Positions 21,913-30,995 of a DNA stretch of 64,000 nt are shown here, piece by piece. This DNA comes from Opitutia bacterium (GTDB taxonomy: Bacteria; Verrucomicrobiota; Verrucomicrobiia; Opitutales; UBA953). The DNA lies in NCBI GenBank assembly GCA_003569165.1, contig BGOI01000008.1:1-64000 (forward strand), in the 5' to 3' direction. Positions within the stretch are counted from its first letter, which is position 1; each line of letters begins with the position of its first letter. The notes beneath the pieces are model-generated. The model was given only the letters and a program-made list of their open reading frames with translations, did no database searches and was not told where the DNA came from. The position numbers were made by a program, and so were the translations under genes.

Positions 21913-23602
21913 ACGTCGTCCCGCCGGGTCCAGTGGACTCGACGATGATGTCGCCGCGATGATCGCGCATGATGCGCTTCACGATGGCGAGGCCTAGACC
22001 GGTACCGTCTTCGCGACTGGTGAAGAAAGAGTCGAAGATCTTGGGGAGGATTTCCTGAGGAATACCCGTGCCGGTGTCGGTAATGCGGACAACAACTACC
22101 TCGCCTTGCGCGCCCGGCTCGACCCCAAGGTGCAGAGACAGCAGGCCACCGCCGGTCATGGCCTGCACGCCGTTCATCATCAGATTAAGGAAGACCTGTT
22201 GAATCTGTCCGGGATTACCTTCGACGGCCGGGATGACCTCATCGCCATGGACTTCCACCTTCACGCCGAGCTGTTGCAGCTTAAGACGAAGAAGTAACAC
22301 CGCGTTCTCGGTCGCCTTCCGCAGATCGACGACCCGGAACGCGCCCGACTGAGCCTTGCTCATCCCGAGTACGCGCGAGACGACGCCCTCCATGTGGGCG
22401 ATCTTCTCACGCATGACGCCAAGGTCCTCGACCTTGGGATCATCCGGAGCCATCCCCTGGGAAAGCGTGTCCGAAAGGAGCTTCATCACCGTCAGAGGGT
22501 TGCGAATCTCATGGGCGACCTCCGCCGAAAGGAGACCGAGCGCCGTGAGGCGTTCGCTGCGACGCAGGCCCTCCTCGACCGTAAAGACCTTGGCATATAG
22601 CCGGGAGTTCTGAATCGAGGAAGCGCCGAAAGAAGAAAGCGCGGTGACGAGATGCTTATCGTCATCCGAAAATCGATAAGCTCCCATGGCCACGCACATC
22701 AGCACGCCGAAGGTATCGTCTTCGTAACGGACCGGCACGGCTAGCAGCGAAGACGATGCGACTGGTTCGGAAAGCTTGGTGAAGAGATGCTCTTCGGTCT
22801 TACCGGCAAGTGGCACGACGACCGGACGGCCGCGGCCGACGACGGTACCGAGCGAGGTCTGGTTCACGGCGATGCTCGGGGCGAGTTCACTACCGCTCAG
22901 GTCGCCGTCGAGGTGTTTGAGCAGTAAGACGTCATCGACGATCTTGTAATAGGTGCAGGCGCGAACGCCCAGTAAACCGCGGGTATGGCGGGCAAGGTCC
23001 TGCGAGATGCCAGGCTCATCGCGCTCACGGGCGAGGCCCTGCGCCGCACGGACGAGCGCTTCGAGCTGAGCCGCCTTGGAACGTAGCTGGCGGAGTAACC
23101 AGATACGGCCGACGGCCTTGGACGCCTCGTTGGTCAGGAGGGCGAGGAAAGCGACGTCCTGTTCGCTAAAAGCATCCAGTCGATCGGAATCGCAGTTCAC
23201 CACGCCGATGACATTGCCCATGAGTTCCATGGGGACGGCGAGTTCAGAGCGGATACCCTTACGGATCTCGACGTAACGCGGATCCTTCGAGACATCGGGG
23301 ATACGCTGAGGCTTGGCGTACAAAGCGACCCAGCCAGTGATCCCCTGCCCTTGCCCGATAATCTCGGAGACGGAGGCCGCATCCAGGCCATTACTCACCT
23401 CGATCCGCAGCGAACCCGTGGCGGGCTCGACGAGAGCAATCGAGGCGCTCGAGGCACCCAGCGTCCGCACCACTTCTTCGAGGATGAAATCTAGAGCCTC
23501 GCGCGGATCTTCGGTCGCATTAACGAATGCACCGACGCGATAAAGACAGTCCAGGACACGAGCATCGCCCGGGCGTTCCTGCGCTGGGCGGCTATTCGGC
23601 AT
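21884..23602 (-). CDS. Sensor histidine kinase with two GAF domains
   Basis: A 572-residue soluble kinase. It has two GAF domains (~18-170 and ~180-335), each with the typical final GVL/GVVN block (NVIGVVNCDSD, TFGVLMCVAMG). A HisKA domain follows with phospho-acceptor H364 in SAEVAHEIRNPLTVMK, then a HATPase domain with N box NLMMNGVQAM, G1 DTGTGIP and G2 GTGLGLAIVKRI. There is no membrane segment and no receiver domain. No response regulator gene is next to it, so it is an orphan kinase. The ligand of the GAF domains is unknown. It lies 3 bases downstream of cysE and may be co-transcribed. Confidence 0.9.
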   Translation of the reverse strand: MPNSRPAQERPGDARVLDCLYRVGAFVNATEDPREALDFILEEVVRTLGASSASIALVEPATGSLRIEVSNGLDAASVSEIIGQGQGITGWVALYAKPQRIPDVSKDPRYVEIRKGIRSELAVPMELMGNVIGVVNCDSDRLDAFSEQDVAFLALLTNEASKAVGRIWLLRQLRSKAAQLEALVRAAQGLARERDEPGISQDLARHTRGLLGVRACTYYKIVDDVLLLKHLDGDLSGSELAPSIAVNQTSLGTVVGRGRPVVVPLAGKTEEHLFTKLSEPVASSSLLAVPVRYEDDTFGVLMCVAMGAYRFSDDDKHLVTALSSFGASSIQNSRLYAKVFTVEEGLRRSERLTALGLLSAEVAHEIRNPLTVMKLLSDTLSQGMAPDDPKVEDLGVMREKIAHMEGVVSRVLGMSKAQSGAFRVVDLRKATENAVLLLRLKLQQLGVKVEVHGDEVIPAVEGNPGQIQQVFLNLMMNGVQAMTGGGLLSLHLGVEPGAQGEVVVVRITDTGTGIPQEILPKIFDSFFTSREDGTGLGLAIVKRIMRDHRGDIIVESTGPGGTTFKFWFPVGK

Positions 23603-23605
23603 GGC

Positions 23606-24412
23606 CTAAAGCGAGTGGTCCATGTCGAGCGCCGGGGCGTCGACGGTGGTCTGACCGATCATCACCGCAGGCACGCCGGCCACGCTGGTATGGGCGGCGA
23701 CGTCCTTGAGGACGACGGAACCCGCGCCGATCTTGGCGCCTTCGCCGATTGTGATGTTACCGAGGATCTTCGCGCCAGCACCGACCAGCACCCCCGAACG
23801 AATCTTCGGGTGGCGGTCGCCGCGGGCCTTACCCGTGCCGCCGAGGGTGACCTCGTGCAGGAAAGAAACGTTATCGGCCACGACGCTGGTCTCGCCGGCG
23901 ACAAAGCCGGTGGCGTGGTCGAGCAGGATGCCGACGCCAAAGCGAGCAGCGGGATGGATATCGACGCCGAGATGCTCGGAGACGAGCGACTGCAGATGGA
24001 TGGCGAGCTCCTTGCGACCAGCCTTCCAGAGTACATGCGCGAGGCGATGCATCGAGATGGCGTGAAAGCCCTTGTACCAAAGATACGGGATGAGCGCATG
24101 CTCCGTCGCGGGATCGCGCTCAAGCGTGGCGCGAATATCCGCGCGCATCTGCGATAGCACCTCGCGGTCGGACTCGACGGCCTCGCCGAGGACGCGGAGG
24201 ATGACCGGCAGATCCTGCCCAGTCGGCGTGATGCGTTCAGCCAGACGCTGGATGATGCCCTCGCCGAAGCTGGAACGGTCCAGCACATAACGTTGGAGCA
24301 TCGGCGCCAGGGCCGGTTCCGCCTTGGCCACGACGGACGCGCGGGCCTGCAGCTCCGCCCAAAGGGAAGCTTCATTGGCGCAAACCAAAGCGATGGAACG
24401 GGCGTCAGCCAT
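23606..24412 (-). CDS. cysE: Serine O-acetyltransferase
   Basis: Makes O-acetylserine from serine and acetyl-CoA, the first step of cysteine synthesis. An N-terminal helical domain (~1-140) leads into left-handed beta-helix hexapeptide repeats (GVDIHPAARFGVGILLDHATGFVAGETSVV, then ITIGEGAKIGAGSVVLKDV). The conserved LDHATG and LHEVTLGGTGK hold the catalytic His and substrate contacts. At 268 residues it matches the long CysE form. No O-acetylserine lyase gene is adjacent; metY, further right, handles the homoserine branch. Confidence 0.94.
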   Translation of the reverse strand: MADARSIALVCANEASLWAELQARASVVAKAEPALAPMLQRYVLDRSSFGEGIIQRLAERITPTGQDLPVILRVLGEAVESDREVLSQMRADIRATLERDPATEHALIPYLWYKGFHAISMHRLAHVLWKAGRKELAIHLQSLVSEHLGVDIHPAARFGVGILLDHATGFVAGETSVVADNVSFLHEVTLGGTGKARGDRHPKIRSGVLVGAGAKILGNITIGEGAKIGAGSVVLKDVAAHTSVAGVPAVMIGQTTVDAPALDMDHSL

Positions 24413-24571
24413 AGACGGGGGATTAATTCGGGGTTTTCAGTCAATTTGGCAACCCATGAGTCAAAACCGTGTGAAAACGCCAGGTTTCCCCTAATTTCGA
24501 TATCCTATTTTAAGCGAAGGGGTTGATAACTGTGAGCCATCCCCTCTACTAGCATCCTCCCACCCACACCC

Positions 24572-25135
24572 ATGCGTATCCTCACCTCCCTCCTCGCCTG
24601 CCTCGCGGCGGTGGCCTCTTTCGCGGCCCCCGAAGTCGGCAAAGCTGCTCCTGAATTCACTGGCAAGACCCTCGACGGCAAGACCGTCAGCCTCGCCGAC
24701 TTCAAGGGCAAGACCGTCGTCCTCGAATGGTATAACCCCGGCTGCCCTTTCGTGAAGAAGTTCTACGAAGGTGGTAAGATGCAGGAATTCCAGAAGGATG
24801 TCGTCGCCTCTGGTGCCGTCTGGCTCGTGATCAACACGGGCGGCCACAAGCTCGAGAACGCTACCTACTACCCTGGCACCGTCATCCAGGACGAGAACCA
24901 GAGCATCGGCCGCGCGTTCGACGCCAAGGTCACCCCGCACTGCTTCGTCATCGATGGTAAGGGCGTCCTCGTCTACAAGGGTGCAATCGACAGCATCTCC
25001 TCCGCTAAGTCCGCCGACATCGAGAAGGCCAACAACTACGTCCTCGCTGCCGTCAAGGCCGTGAAGGAAGGTAAGGCTCCCGAAGTCACCAGCACCAAGC
25101 CCTACGGCTGCAGTGTGAAGTACTCCAAGCTCTAA
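24572..25135 (+). CDS. Exported redoxin/thioredoxin-fold protein with a single active-site cysteine
   Basis: A 187-residue protein with a signal peptide (MRILTSLLACLAAVASFAAPE, cut near residue 18) and an AhpC/TSA-like fold: VGKAAPEFTGKTLDGKTVSLADFKGK, then LEWYNPGCPFVKKFY. The motif is GCPF, with a lone Cys where thioredoxins have CxxC, so it resembles the peroxiredoxin-like subgroup. Two more Cys occur, in THCF-like PHCFVID and in YGCSVKY at the C-terminus, either of which could act as resolving residue. It likely works in periplasmic redox defence. A strong terminator follows. Confidence 0.85.
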   Translation: MRILTSLLACLAAVASFAAPEVGKAAPEFTGKTLDGKTVSLADFKGKTVVLEWYNPGCPFVKKFYEGGKMQEFQKDVVASGAVWLVINTGGHKLENATYYPGTVIQDENQSIGRAFDAKVTPHCFVIDGKGVLVYKGAIDSISSAKSADIEKANNYVLAAVKAVKEGKAPEVTSTKPYGCSVKYSKL

Positions 25136-25154
25136 GCCGAATCACCGGCTAAGC

Positions 25155-25184
25155 AAAAGGGCGTCCGGAAGGACGCCCTTTTTT
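25155..25184 (+). terminator. Rho-independent terminator after the redoxin gene
   Basis: AAAAGGGCGTCC and GGACGCCCTTTT form a perfect 12-base-pair stem with a GGAA loop, ending in a run of T. It lies 19 bases past the stop, between convergent genes. Confidence 0.9.
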
Positions 25185-25204
25185 GTGCCCAGACCTCCAG
25201 AACC

Positions 25205-26587
25205 TCAGGCCACGCCGGTCGCCTGGAGGATCTTCGCATGCACCTGGTCGTTGCGCAGGTGTGGCGTGAAGAGCTGGGAGCCGGGTCCATAGGCGGAGAA
25301 CTCAACCATCTCGCCCGTGTGATTGTTGCTGGTCCAGCCAATCGAAGTGTACTTCATGAGCGCTTCGGCGAGCGTCTTGGTCGAAGTAATCTTGGCCCGG
25401 TCGTCGGCCTTGAACTCCAGGCCAGTGGCCTTCTCGGCCGCCGCGACGAACTCTTTCGAAGACAGGCCCTTGGTCTCAACCTTGAGCACCTCGAGCGACA
25501 TCTTGAAGCCGACGAGCCGGTCGAAGGCGGGCGTCGATTCCGAATAAGACGGAGCCAGGGAGATAAAGTCTTCGTTGCCGAGGCCGTTGACGTTGAAGCC
25601 GCCGGTACCGTGGTCGGTGGTGACGATGAGCAAGGTGTCCGGGTGCTTATCGATGAAGGCGAGCACCGTGGCGATGGTCTCATCGAAAGCGATTTGCTCG
25701 TGAATCGCGGCAGCACCATCGTTGCCATGCCCAGCGTGGTCGACGCGACCGCCTTCGACCATCAGGAAAAATCCTTCCGGGGCAGAGCTAAGGCGCTGGA
25801 GCGCGACCTTGGTCATCTCGGAGAGCGTCGGCGTGGAAGCCTTGAGCGCAGGGGAATTCAAGCGATCGATTTCAAAAGGCACGTGACTCTTGCTGAAGAG
25901 ACCCAGCAACGGAGCCTTGCCAGCGTCGGCCAGGAGCTGGTCACGATTCAAGGCGACGCCATAGCCGGCCTTGCGATAGGCGGCCAGCAGGTCCGGGCTG
26001 AAATACTGCGTACCACCACCCAAGACGACGTCGACGCCGCGCTCGAGATATTGGGCCGCGATGGTCTTCTGGTCGGAGCGAGTGGCAACGGTGGCGACGA
26101 AGCCCGCTGGGGTGGCGTGCGTGGCGGTCGTGGTGGTGACGAGGCCGCAGCGCTTACGGGCAGCGTTCATCTTCTGAACCAAGGTGACGGGCTTACGGCC
26201 GTCCTGGGTGATGTTGATCACGCCGTTGTCGATACGCTCGCCGATACCCCAGCAGCTGCCGGCGGCGGCGGAGTCGGTCACGATGCCGCTGGCGGAGTCG
26301 GTCTCGCAGAGCGAACGGACCACCGGAAGCTCGCCATACATCTTCATCCAATTCGAGGAACGCTTCTCGGTGCGGGTCAGATAGGTCTGGGCGGCGGTCA
26401 GCACCGAGAAGCACATACCGTCAGAGACCATGAAGATCACGTTCTTGGCCTGGCGCTTCGCGGAGTTGGCGGCGGCTTCGCGTCCGTCGGCGCCAAGGGC
26501 CCGAGCTGAGCCAGCGCCGAAGACGAGGCTACCGAGTCCAGCGAACTTCAGGAATTCGCGGCGGGAAGAAGAACGGGGTTGGTTCAT
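25205..26587 (-). CDS. phoA: Tat-exported alkaline phosphatase
   Basis: A periplasmic phosphomonoesterase of the PhoA type. The Tat signal is SRREFLKFAGLGSLVFGAGSARA (residues ~8-30). Metal ligand D56 is in VSDGM, and the nucleophile is S106 in GIVTDSAAAGSCWG. The other metal blocks are MVEGGRVDHAGHGND, VTTDHGTGGF and the late SNNHTGEMVEF. The length of 460 residues is usual. It has its own gap of 75 bases upstream and faces the redoxin gene. No phosphate-box sequence was recognised. Confidence 0.93.
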   Translation of the reverse strand: MNQPRSSSRREFLKFAGLGSLVFGAGSARALGADGREAAANSAKRQAKNVIFMVSDGMCFSVLTAAQTYLTRTEKRSSNWMKMYGELPVVRSLCETDSASGIVTDSAAAGSCWGIGERIDNGVINITQDGRKPVTLVQKMNAARKRCGLVTTTTATHATPAGFVATVATRSDQKTIAAQYLERGVDVVLGGGTQYFSPDLLAAYRKAGYGVALNRDQLLADAGKAPLLGLFSKSHVPFEIDRLNSPALKASTPTLSEMTKVALQRLSSAPEGFFLMVEGGRVDHAGHGNDGAAAIHEQIAFDETIATVLAFIDKHPDTLLIVTTDHGTGGFNVNGLGNEDFISLAPSYSESTPAFDRLVGFKMSLEVLKVETKGLSSKEFVAAAEKATGLEFKADDRAKITSTKTLAEALMKYTSIGWTSNNHTGEMVEFSAYGPGSQLFTPHLRNDQVHAKILQATGVA

Positions 26588-26662
26588 GACCGGGGTATAG
26601 GCTCAAAAGACCCACCCGGGCAACCTTAGTTCCCCGGGGATTCGGTTAAAACAACGTGACGG

Positions 26663-28549
26663 TCAGGCCTGAGGGGCAGCCGGGGCGGCGGGAGCAGCCG
26701 GAGCCGTCGGGACGTGCACCTTCAGGCGACGTTCGGCGATTTCGGCCGACACTAAGGCCACAAACTCGGCCAAGGTGCGATTGCCTTCGAAAGACTTGTC
26801 CGAGCGGGAACGTACATTGACGAGGCCAGCTTCCTTTTCCTTGGCGCCCACGACGAGCATGTGCGGGACCTTGGACATCTCGGCGCGGCGGATCTTGGCA
26901 CCCAGCTTGTCGGACGAACCGTCCACACTGCAGCGGATCTTAGCCACCTTGAGAATCTCGGCCATCGCTTCGCAATCGGCGTTGAGATCGTCATTGAGCG
27001 GAATGAGTCGGACCTGCTCAGGCGAGAGCCAAGTCGGGAAGTCACCCGCAAAGTGCTCAATGAGAATACCAACGAAGCGCTCCATCGAACCGAACGGCGC
27101 GCGGTGGATCATCACCGGGCGGTGCGGCTTATTGTCAGCGCCGTTGTAGGTGAGCTCAAAACGTTCCGGCAGGTTGAAGTCGACCTGCACGGTACCCAGC
27201 TGCCATTCGCGTCCGATGACGTCTTTAACGACGAAGTCGATCTTGGGACCGTAGAAGGCGGCTTCACCGGGTTCTTCGGAGAAGGCGACACCGAGGGTGG
27301 CGGCGGCGGTGCGGCAGGCGGCTTCAGCCTTATCCCAGTTCTCCGCCGTACCGGTGTACTTGGCGGAGTCGGGATTACGCAGGCCGACGCGCACGCGATA
27401 ATCGTTCAGGCCAAGCGTCTTGAGGACGATCTTGACGAGTTCGAGGCAGCCGAGGACCTCCGGCAGGACCTGGTCTTCGGTGCAGAAAAGGTGGGCGTCG
27501 TCCTGCGTGAAACCGCGGACACGGGTCATGCCGCTCAGTTCACCGGACTGTTCCCAGCGGTAGACCGTACCGAATTCGGCGAGGCGCACCGGGAGGTCGC
27601 GATAGGAATGGGGCTGGGAAGCGTAGATGCGGATGTGGTGCGGGCAGTTCATCGGCTTCAGCAGGAAGCCCTGCACGGTGCCGTCCGCGAGGCGGTTGGT
27701 CAGTTCGCCGCAACCGCAACCTTCCTTAGCAAGCATCTCCATGGCCTCGCGTTCGACGAGCGGAGGAAACTGGGCGTCCTTGTAATAAGGGAAGTGGCCC
27801 GAGGTACGGTAGAGGTCGAGGTTACCGATATGCGGCGTGAAGACCTGCTTGTAGCCGGTCTGGAAGAGACGCTCGGAGATGAAGTTCTGGAGCTCCTGTC
27901 GGACGACGGCGCCATTGGGCGTCCAGAGAATGAGGCCCTGCCCCACTTTCTCGTCGATATGGAACAGCTTCAGTTCCTTACCCAGCTTACGGTGGTCGCG
28001 CTTCTTGGCTTCCTCGGCGCGGACCATGGCCTGCTCGAGTTCGTCCTTGGTCGCGTAGGCGGTACCGTAGATGCGCTGCAGCTGCTTATTCTTCTCGTCG
28101 CCACGGTGGTAGGCGCCAGCGATGTGCAGGAGCTTGAACGCCTTGACCTGGGAAGAGTAGCGGACGTGGGTACCGGCACAGAGATCGACGAATTCGCCGT
28201 TCTTATAAAAGGAAATGGTCTCGCCGGCGGGGATGTCGCCGAGGCGGCCGACTTTGTAGGCATTCTGGCCGCGCTCGCGGAGCAGCTTCTCGGCTTCCTC
28301 GCGGGTGCACTCGAAGCGCTCGAACTTCTGGTTCTCCTTGGAAATGCGGCGCATCTCTTCCTCGATCTTCACCAAGTCCTCGGCGGTGAAGGTGTGGTCG
28401 AGGTCGAAGTCATAGTAGAAGCCGTTGTCGGTGGGCGGCCCGATGTCCAGCTGGGCCTGGGGGAACAGGCGGAGCACGGCGGCACCCAGCATATGGGCGG
28501 CGGAGTGGCGAATCTCCTCGAGGGGAGTCATCTGCGGGCGGGAAGACAT
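26663..28549 (-). CDS. thrS: Threonyl-tRNA synthetase lacking the TGS domain
   Basis: Charges tRNA-Thr with threonine. I chose the ATG at 28549 (MSSRPQMTPLEEIRHSAAHML); an upstream codon at 28564 adds only five residues. The protein starts straight at the N2 editing domain (RHSAAHMLGAAV, NGFYYDFDL, CAGTHV), so the usual ~60-residue TGS domain is absent. The class II core follows with KPMNCPHHI, motif 2 FGTVYRWEQSGELSGMTRVRGFTQDDAH and motif 3 region HRAPFGSMERF, then the anticodon-binding domain and a short Ala/Pro tail. An extra Cys-rich stretch (EGCGCGELTN) sits before KPMNCP. It is upstream of, and on the same strand as, phoA but separated by 75 bases. Confidence 0.94.
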   Translation of the reverse strand: MSSRPQMTPLEEIRHSAAHMLGAAVLRLFPQAQLDIGPPTDNGFYYDFDLDHTFTAEDLVKIEEEMRRISKENQKFERFECTREEAEKLLRERGQNAYKVGRLGDIPAGETISFYKNGEFVDLCAGTHVRYSSQVKAFKLLHIAGAYHRGDEKNKQLQRIYGTAYATKDELEQAMVRAEEAKKRDHRKLGKELKLFHIDEKVGQGLILWTPNGAVVRQELQNFISERLFQTGYKQVFTPHIGNLDLYRTSGHFPYYKDAQFPPLVEREAMEMLAKEGCGCGELTNRLADGTVQGFLLKPMNCPHHIRIYASQPHSYRDLPVRLAEFGTVYRWEQSGELSGMTRVRGFTQDDAHLFCTEDQVLPEVLGCLELVKIVLKTLGLNDYRVRVGLRNPDSAKYTGTAENWDKAEAACRTAAATLGVAFSEEPGEAAFYGPKIDFVVKDVIGREWQLGTVQVDFNLPERFELTYNGADNKPHRPVMIHRAPFGSMERFVGILIEHFAGDFPTWLSPEQVRLIPLNDDLNADCEAMAEILKVAKIRCSVDGSSDKLGAKIRRAEMSKVPHMLVVGAKEKEAGLVNVRSRSDKSFEGNRTLAEFVALVSAEIAERRLKVHVPTAPAAPAAPAAPQA

Positions 28550-28605
28550 GGCGGAATACCCCATTCGCTAGGGCTTCCCGAGGCGGAGGGCAAGGACGGA
28601 GCAAT

Positions 28606-28616
28606 CGCCCTGCCCT
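28606..28616. repeat. Intergenic 11-mer CGCCCTGCCCT, copy 1
   Basis: One of three identical copies in the window, all in short gaps between genes. This one is 57 bases upstream of the thrS start on the minus strand. Confidence 0.5.
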
Positions 28617-28619
28617 GCC

Positions 28620-30050
28620 TTACGACTTCTTCAGTTCGTAGCCGTCCTTGCGGTCCAACATCGTCCATCCGAGTGCGGCGAGATCCTTGCGGAGCTGGTC
28701 GGCGGCGGCGAAGTCCTTGGACTGCTTGGCAGCCCAGCGACGGGCTCCGAGATCGGCGACGTCGGCCGGTACGGCGACTTCGGCCTTGGCCACAAAGAGT
28801 TCAAGCCCGAGAGCGAAGAAGATCTTGGCGAGGCCGGAGATATCATGACGGGCCTGTTCGGCCGAGGGCTCATCCTTTTCGGCGAGGACGGTAAAGACCT
28901 GACCGAGGCAGCCCGGGATATTGAGGTCATCCTGCAGGACTTCCCAGGCCTTGGCGAAACGACCCCAGGAAGTCTGGACTTCTTGGGCGACCGGAGCGGC
29001 GAATTCGGCGCGGGTGAAGCCGGCGGCGGCGAGGAGGCGATCCGTGCCACGCTCAAGCTTGGCCAGGGCCGAGCGGGAGTCGTCGACGCCCTTCATGGTG
29101 AAGTTGAGCGAGCTGCGGTAATGACCGGAGATCAGCGTGTAACGGACCTCCATCGGCGTGAAACCTTTGGCGACCAGTTCGTCGAGCGTGTAGAGGTTGC
29201 CCTTACTCTTGGACATCTTCTCGCCTTCGACCATCAGGTGGGCGCTGTGGAACCAGTGGGCGGCGAAGCCCTTCACGCCAGTAGCGCACTCGGACTGGGC
29301 GATCTCGTTCTCGTGGTGAGGGAAACAGAGGTCGATACCGCCACCATGCAAGTCGAAGGTCGCGCCGAGGTGGGCCAGCGACATCGCCGAGCACTCGATA
29401 TGCCAGCCGGGACGGCCTTCGCCCCAGGGCGACGGCCAGAAGTTGGCGCCATCCTCGGGCTTACGGGATTTCCAGAGGGCGAAGTCGGAAGCCGACTCGC
29501 GTTCATATTCGTCGGCATCGTTGGCCTCGCCGGCGGAATTCTCGGACTGGGTCTCGAGCTTGGAGAAGTCGATATGGTTGAGTTTGCCGTAATCCGGGCA
29601 GGAGCAGACCTTGAAGTAGACCGAGCCATCCTTGGCGACGTAGGCGTGGCCTCGGTCGACCAGCGCCTTGATCATCGCGACCTGCTGCGGGATATGTACG
29701 ACCGCGCTCGGCTCGACATGCGGGGACAGGAGTCCGAGGGCCATGCAGTCGGCATGAAACTTGTCGGTCCACTTCTTGGTGAAGTCGCCGAGCGTCTGGC
29801 TGGCTGCCTGCGCGCCGCGGATGGTCTTATCGTCGACGTCGGTGATATTGCGGACGTGCTTCACCTTGAGACCCGCGACCTCGAGGGTGCGGCGCAGGAC
29901 GTCCTGGACGGTGAACGTGCGGAAATTGCCGATATGGGCCGGACCATAGACCGTAGGACCGCAGCAATACATGCCATAGACGTCACGGCCGGGCTTCGGG
30001 AGCAACGGCCGCTTCTCGCGGGACATGGTGTCATGCAGGAACACGGGCAT
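28620..30050 (-). CDS. cysS: Cysteinyl-tRNA synthetase
   Basis: Class I synthetase that charges tRNA-Cys. Zinc-site cysteine and HIGH motif are in YCCGPTVYGPAHIGNFRT, further zinc ligands in WHIECSAMS and HHENEIAQSE, and KMSKS in EGEKMSKSKGN. The C-terminal helical DALR-like region ends in DRKDGYELKKS. At 476 residues it is the normal length. The insert CSCPDYGKLNHIDF also fits the family. The start ATG at 30050 follows GACCCT directly. It is 70 bases upstream of thrS on the same strand, so the two synthetases may be co-transcribed. Confidence 0.96.
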   Translation of the reverse strand: MPVFLHDTMSREKRPLLPKPGRDVYGMYCCGPTVYGPAHIGNFRTFTVQDVLRRTLEVAGLKVKHVRNITDVDDKTIRGAQAASQTLGDFTKKWTDKFHADCMALGLLSPHVEPSAVVHIPQQVAMIKALVDRGHAYVAKDGSVYFKVCSCPDYGKLNHIDFSKLETQSENSAGEANDADEYERESASDFALWKSRKPEDGANFWPSPWGEGRPGWHIECSAMSLAHLGATFDLHGGGIDLCFPHHENEIAQSECATGVKGFAAHWFHSAHLMVEGEKMSKSKGNLYTLDELVAKGFTPMEVRYTLISGHYRSSLNFTMKGVDDSRSALAKLERGTDRLLAAAGFTRAEFAAPVAQEVQTSWGRFAKAWEVLQDDLNIPGCLGQVFTVLAEKDEPSAEQARHDISGLAKIFFALGLELFVAKAEVAVPADVADLGARRWAAKQSKDFAAADQLRKDLAALGWTMLDRKDGYELKKS

Positions 30051-30101
30051 AGGGTCAGTTAGCGAACCTTGCCCCCGCTGGGCGAGTCGGAACTACGTCG
30101 G

Positions 30102-30884
30102 TCAGCGCTGCAGGACTCGGACGTAATCCACCTTGAACTGGGCGGGGAAGCGAGTCTCCGCCCCGACCGGGCCGCCGAAGCCGCCGCCGACCGCGAGGTT
30201 CAGTAACAGAAAATACTTCTGATCGAACGGTGCCGGATACGGCCCGCCGGAAGAGTTCCACTCCTTCTGCTCCTGCACCTGGATCCCGTCGACGAACCAG
30301 CGGAATGATTCTCGTTCCCATTCCACGGCGAAGACATGGAAGCCCGAGGTGAAGTCGCCCTTGGGCAACCGGTAAGGCTGACCCTTATAAATATTCTTCG
30401 GCCACGGCGCCCCGTAATGGAGCGTACCGTGCACCTGGTCGGGCTCGTGGCCCTTGAACTCCATGATATCGATTTCCCCGCTCGCCGCCCAGCCGCCGTA
30501 CTTCTCCTCGGAAGGAAGCATCCAGAAGGCCGGCCAGACGCCCTTCCCTGCCGGCAATTGCGCTGACATCTCGAAACGCCCATACAGCCAGTCCGCGCGG
30601 CGCTTGGTCCGGATACGAGCGGAAGAATAATCTTTCTGCACACCGGCTACGTTCACTTTCTCCTTTCGTGCCTCGATGATCAGGTGCCCGTCCTCGACGC
30701 GCAGGTTCTGCGGGCGGTCGAAGTAATATTGTAGCTCGTTATTGCCACCGCCGTGACCGTTCTCTTCGACCGACCATTTCGTCCAATCGAGTTCCTTCCC
30801 GTTGAAATCGTCGCGCCAGACCTCCCGCCATTCGCCGGCGGACAGGGCCAAGGGGAGCAAAAGGAGGGGTAAACCTAAGCGCAT
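30102..30884 (-). CDS. Exported glycoside hydrolase family 16 (laminarinase-like)
   Basis: A secreted beta-glucanase, likely endo-1,3-beta-glucanase. I chose the ATG at 30884 (MRLGLPLLLLPLALSAGEW), which begins a compact signal peptide; a GTG at 30902 adds six residues. The fold core shows WREVWRDDFNG, then the catalytic motif E137-I-D-I-M-E142 in ASGEIDIMEFKG, and the conserved W-rich FHVFAVEWERESFRWFVDG. The end is NLAVGGGFGG...FKVDYVRVLQR. At ~260 residues it is a single catalytic domain without a carbohydrate-binding module. No polysaccharide utilisation genes sit beside it. Confidence 0.93.
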   Translation of the reverse strand: MRLGLPLLLLPLALSAGEWREVWRDDFNGKELDWTKWSVEENGHGGGNNELQYYFDRPQNLRVEDGHLIIEARKEKVNVAGVQKDYSSARIRTKRRADWLYGRFEMSAQLPAGKGVWPAFWMLPSEEKYGGWAASGEIDIMEFKGHEPDQVHGTLHYGAPWPKNIYKGQPYRLPKGDFTSGFHVFAVEWERESFRWFVDGIQVQEQKEWNSSGGPYPAPFDQKYFLLLNLAVGGGFGGPVGAETRFPAQFKVDYVRVLQR

Positions 30885-30995
30885 GCGATCATTCTCCCTC
30901 ACGGCGCGGAACGGACAAGGTCATAAAAAGGATTATGTCTTGTTTCAGTAAGCCCAAAAAGAGATAACGTAGCCCCTCCCCTCAACATCATCCCC

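Noticed and set aside
26861-28894. 677-residue open frame antisense to thrS and the cysS end
   Set aside because: Long but lies opposite two certain genes, has the composition of a mirrored GC-rich frame, and shows no domain, signal peptide or plausible start.
28845-30062. 405-residue open frame antisense to cysS
   Set aside because: cysS is certain from its HIGH and KMSKS motifs; the opposite frame has no protein features.
30903-30995. SAM riboswitch before metY
   Set aside because: The gap is only 93 bases and none of the conserved SAM aptamer blocks could be found.
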